A DNA stretch of 64,000 nucleotides from Saprospiraceae bacterium (GTDB lineage Bacteria > Bacteroidota > Bacteroidia > Chitinophagales > Saprospiraceae), in contig JADJYH010000003.1 in assembly GCA_016719855.1 (NCBI GenBank), positions 171,001-235,000 of the forward strand, written 5' to 3'. This document shows, piece after piece, positions 63,409 to 64,000 of this stretch. How positions within the stretch are numbered: position 1 is the first letter of the stretch; every line of letters starts with the position of its first letter. The notes beneath the pieces were generated by a model. That model worked only from the letters and a program-made list of their open reading frames with translations. It was not told the DNA's origin and did no database searches. A program made the translations under genes and the position numbers.

Positions 63409-63583
63409 GTTCGATAATTTTTAAAGTGATTTTTTGATAAAACGTGGGCGATGGTTGAATTATTGGGAGTGTTGAAATTTGTTAGGTTTTAAAGGTTGGC
63501 GAATAATTCCCTATCATTGCCAACAAAATTGCACAGGTCATTGGCGAGGCAAAGCCTGGCCTCTATCAACAAAGCCTAAAGTT

Positions 63584-64000
63584 TTGAACCTGACTACTCG
63601 GCTCCGAAGCGATGATAAAACCGTGCTCAAAGAACTCTTTGAAGCACACTATCAAGCTGTTTGTGCAGCCATCCATCGTATTGCAGGGGAACGAGGAGTG
63701 ACCGAAGACCTCGCTCAACAGGTTTTTATCAGGTTTTGGGAAAAAAGGAACCAAATTCAAATCGACACTTCACCGGGAGCCTATCTTCACCGGATGGCAG
63801 TGAATGAAGCATTGGCTTGGCTTCGGGCAAAAAAGAACCAACAACCGGAGGAACTTACCTTCGCCACACCCTTACCTCTCCAAATGGACGGAGAAGACAT
63901 ATTGCTCCACAACGAACTTCACGACCAGATACACAAAGTGGTTGATTCTCTCCCCCCCCGTTGCAGGGCTGTGTTTCAATTGAGCAGGTTCGAAGAACTT
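63584..64000 (+). CDS. ECF-type RNA polymerase sigma factor, cut by the window end
   Basis: The first 139 residues are visible. Region 2 reads 'LKELFEAHYQAVCAAIHRIAGERGVTEDLAQQVFIRFWEKR' and 'AYLHRMAVNEALAWLRAKK'. Region 4 begins 'VDSLPPRCRAVFQLSRFEEL'. These are typical of sigma-70 family ECF factors, which in Bacteroidota are often paired with a FecR-like anti-sigma factor and a SusC/D system. The best in-frame start is TTG at 63584, so the true start could be elsewhere if a base is wrong. Confidence 0.88.
   Translation, partial: MNLTTRLRSDDKTVLKELFEAHYQAVCAAIHRIAGERGVTEDLAQQVFIRFWEKRNQIQIDTSPGAYLHRMAVNEALAWLRAKKNQQPEELTFATPLPLQMDGEDILLHNELHDQIHKVVDSLPPRCRAVFQLSRFEEL

Overview
The window is a chromosomal segment of a Bacteroidota bacterium, most likely from the Saprospiria (a Haliscomenobacter- or Lewinella-like lineage). 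The class assignment is an inference. The phylum rests on several signals: secreted proteins ending in type IX secretion (T9SS) sorting domains of types A and B, TAnnTTTG-type -7 promoter elements upstream of several genes, a DUF4139 protein, tandem parvulin-type foldases, and the order xerC - hpf - tRNA-Thr/Tyr/Gly/Thr - tuf - tRNA-Trp - secE - nusG - rplKAJL - rpoBC.

Layout. 1-12 kb: end of a LytTR regulator, a single-domain globin, an Uma2 nuclease, the UvrD/PcrA helicase, a TonB-domain fragment, an SDR enzyme, a TolB-like propeller, two-way mixtures of small enzymes, an arsR/Cys-rich peptide/DUF6428 metal-response cluster, a secreted dockerin-like protein and Ada. 12-17 kb: three adjacent envelope foldase genes of the SurA/PpiC type. 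17-25 kb: lysS, an AT-rich DUF6932 cassette cut by a strange G/C block, ddl, a DnaQ-like exonuclease, PPK2, an S4 protein and a di-haem peroxidase. 25-36 kb: a roughly 1970-residue repeat-built T9SS adhesin-like protein, a membrane-anchored ASKHA-like protein, a ferritin-like/VIT1 fusion and another T9SS protein. 36-42 kb: murI, DUF4139, fumC, xerC and hpf. 42-56.5 kb: the tRNA, translation and transcription core locus. 56.5-64 kb: a DUF62 SAM hydrolase, phoH, a secreted M36 metalloprotease, a small secreted protein and the start of an ECF sigma factor.

Two things pervade the window. First, many genes, including essential ones (rpoB, pcrA, ddl, murI, fumC), carry single-base frameshifts, often in short G/C runs. 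The best explanation is uncorrected long-read sequencing error, so I annotate these genes across their frameshifts and do not call them pseudogenes. Second, about 20 gene junctions hold a peculiar element: an inverted repeat whose arms are themselves built from a short word (about 7-12 nt) repeated with drift. The word differs from locus to locus, although some words recur at distant loci. These elements carry stop codons of flanking genes, sit inside operons that must be read through (rplJ-rplL, rpoB-rpoC, nusG-rplK), separate tRNA genes, and have entered the coding regions of pcrA and ddl. I know of no named class that fits them, and they are my main candidate for something undescribed.

No CRISPR array, insertion sequence, prophage or rRNA was seen.
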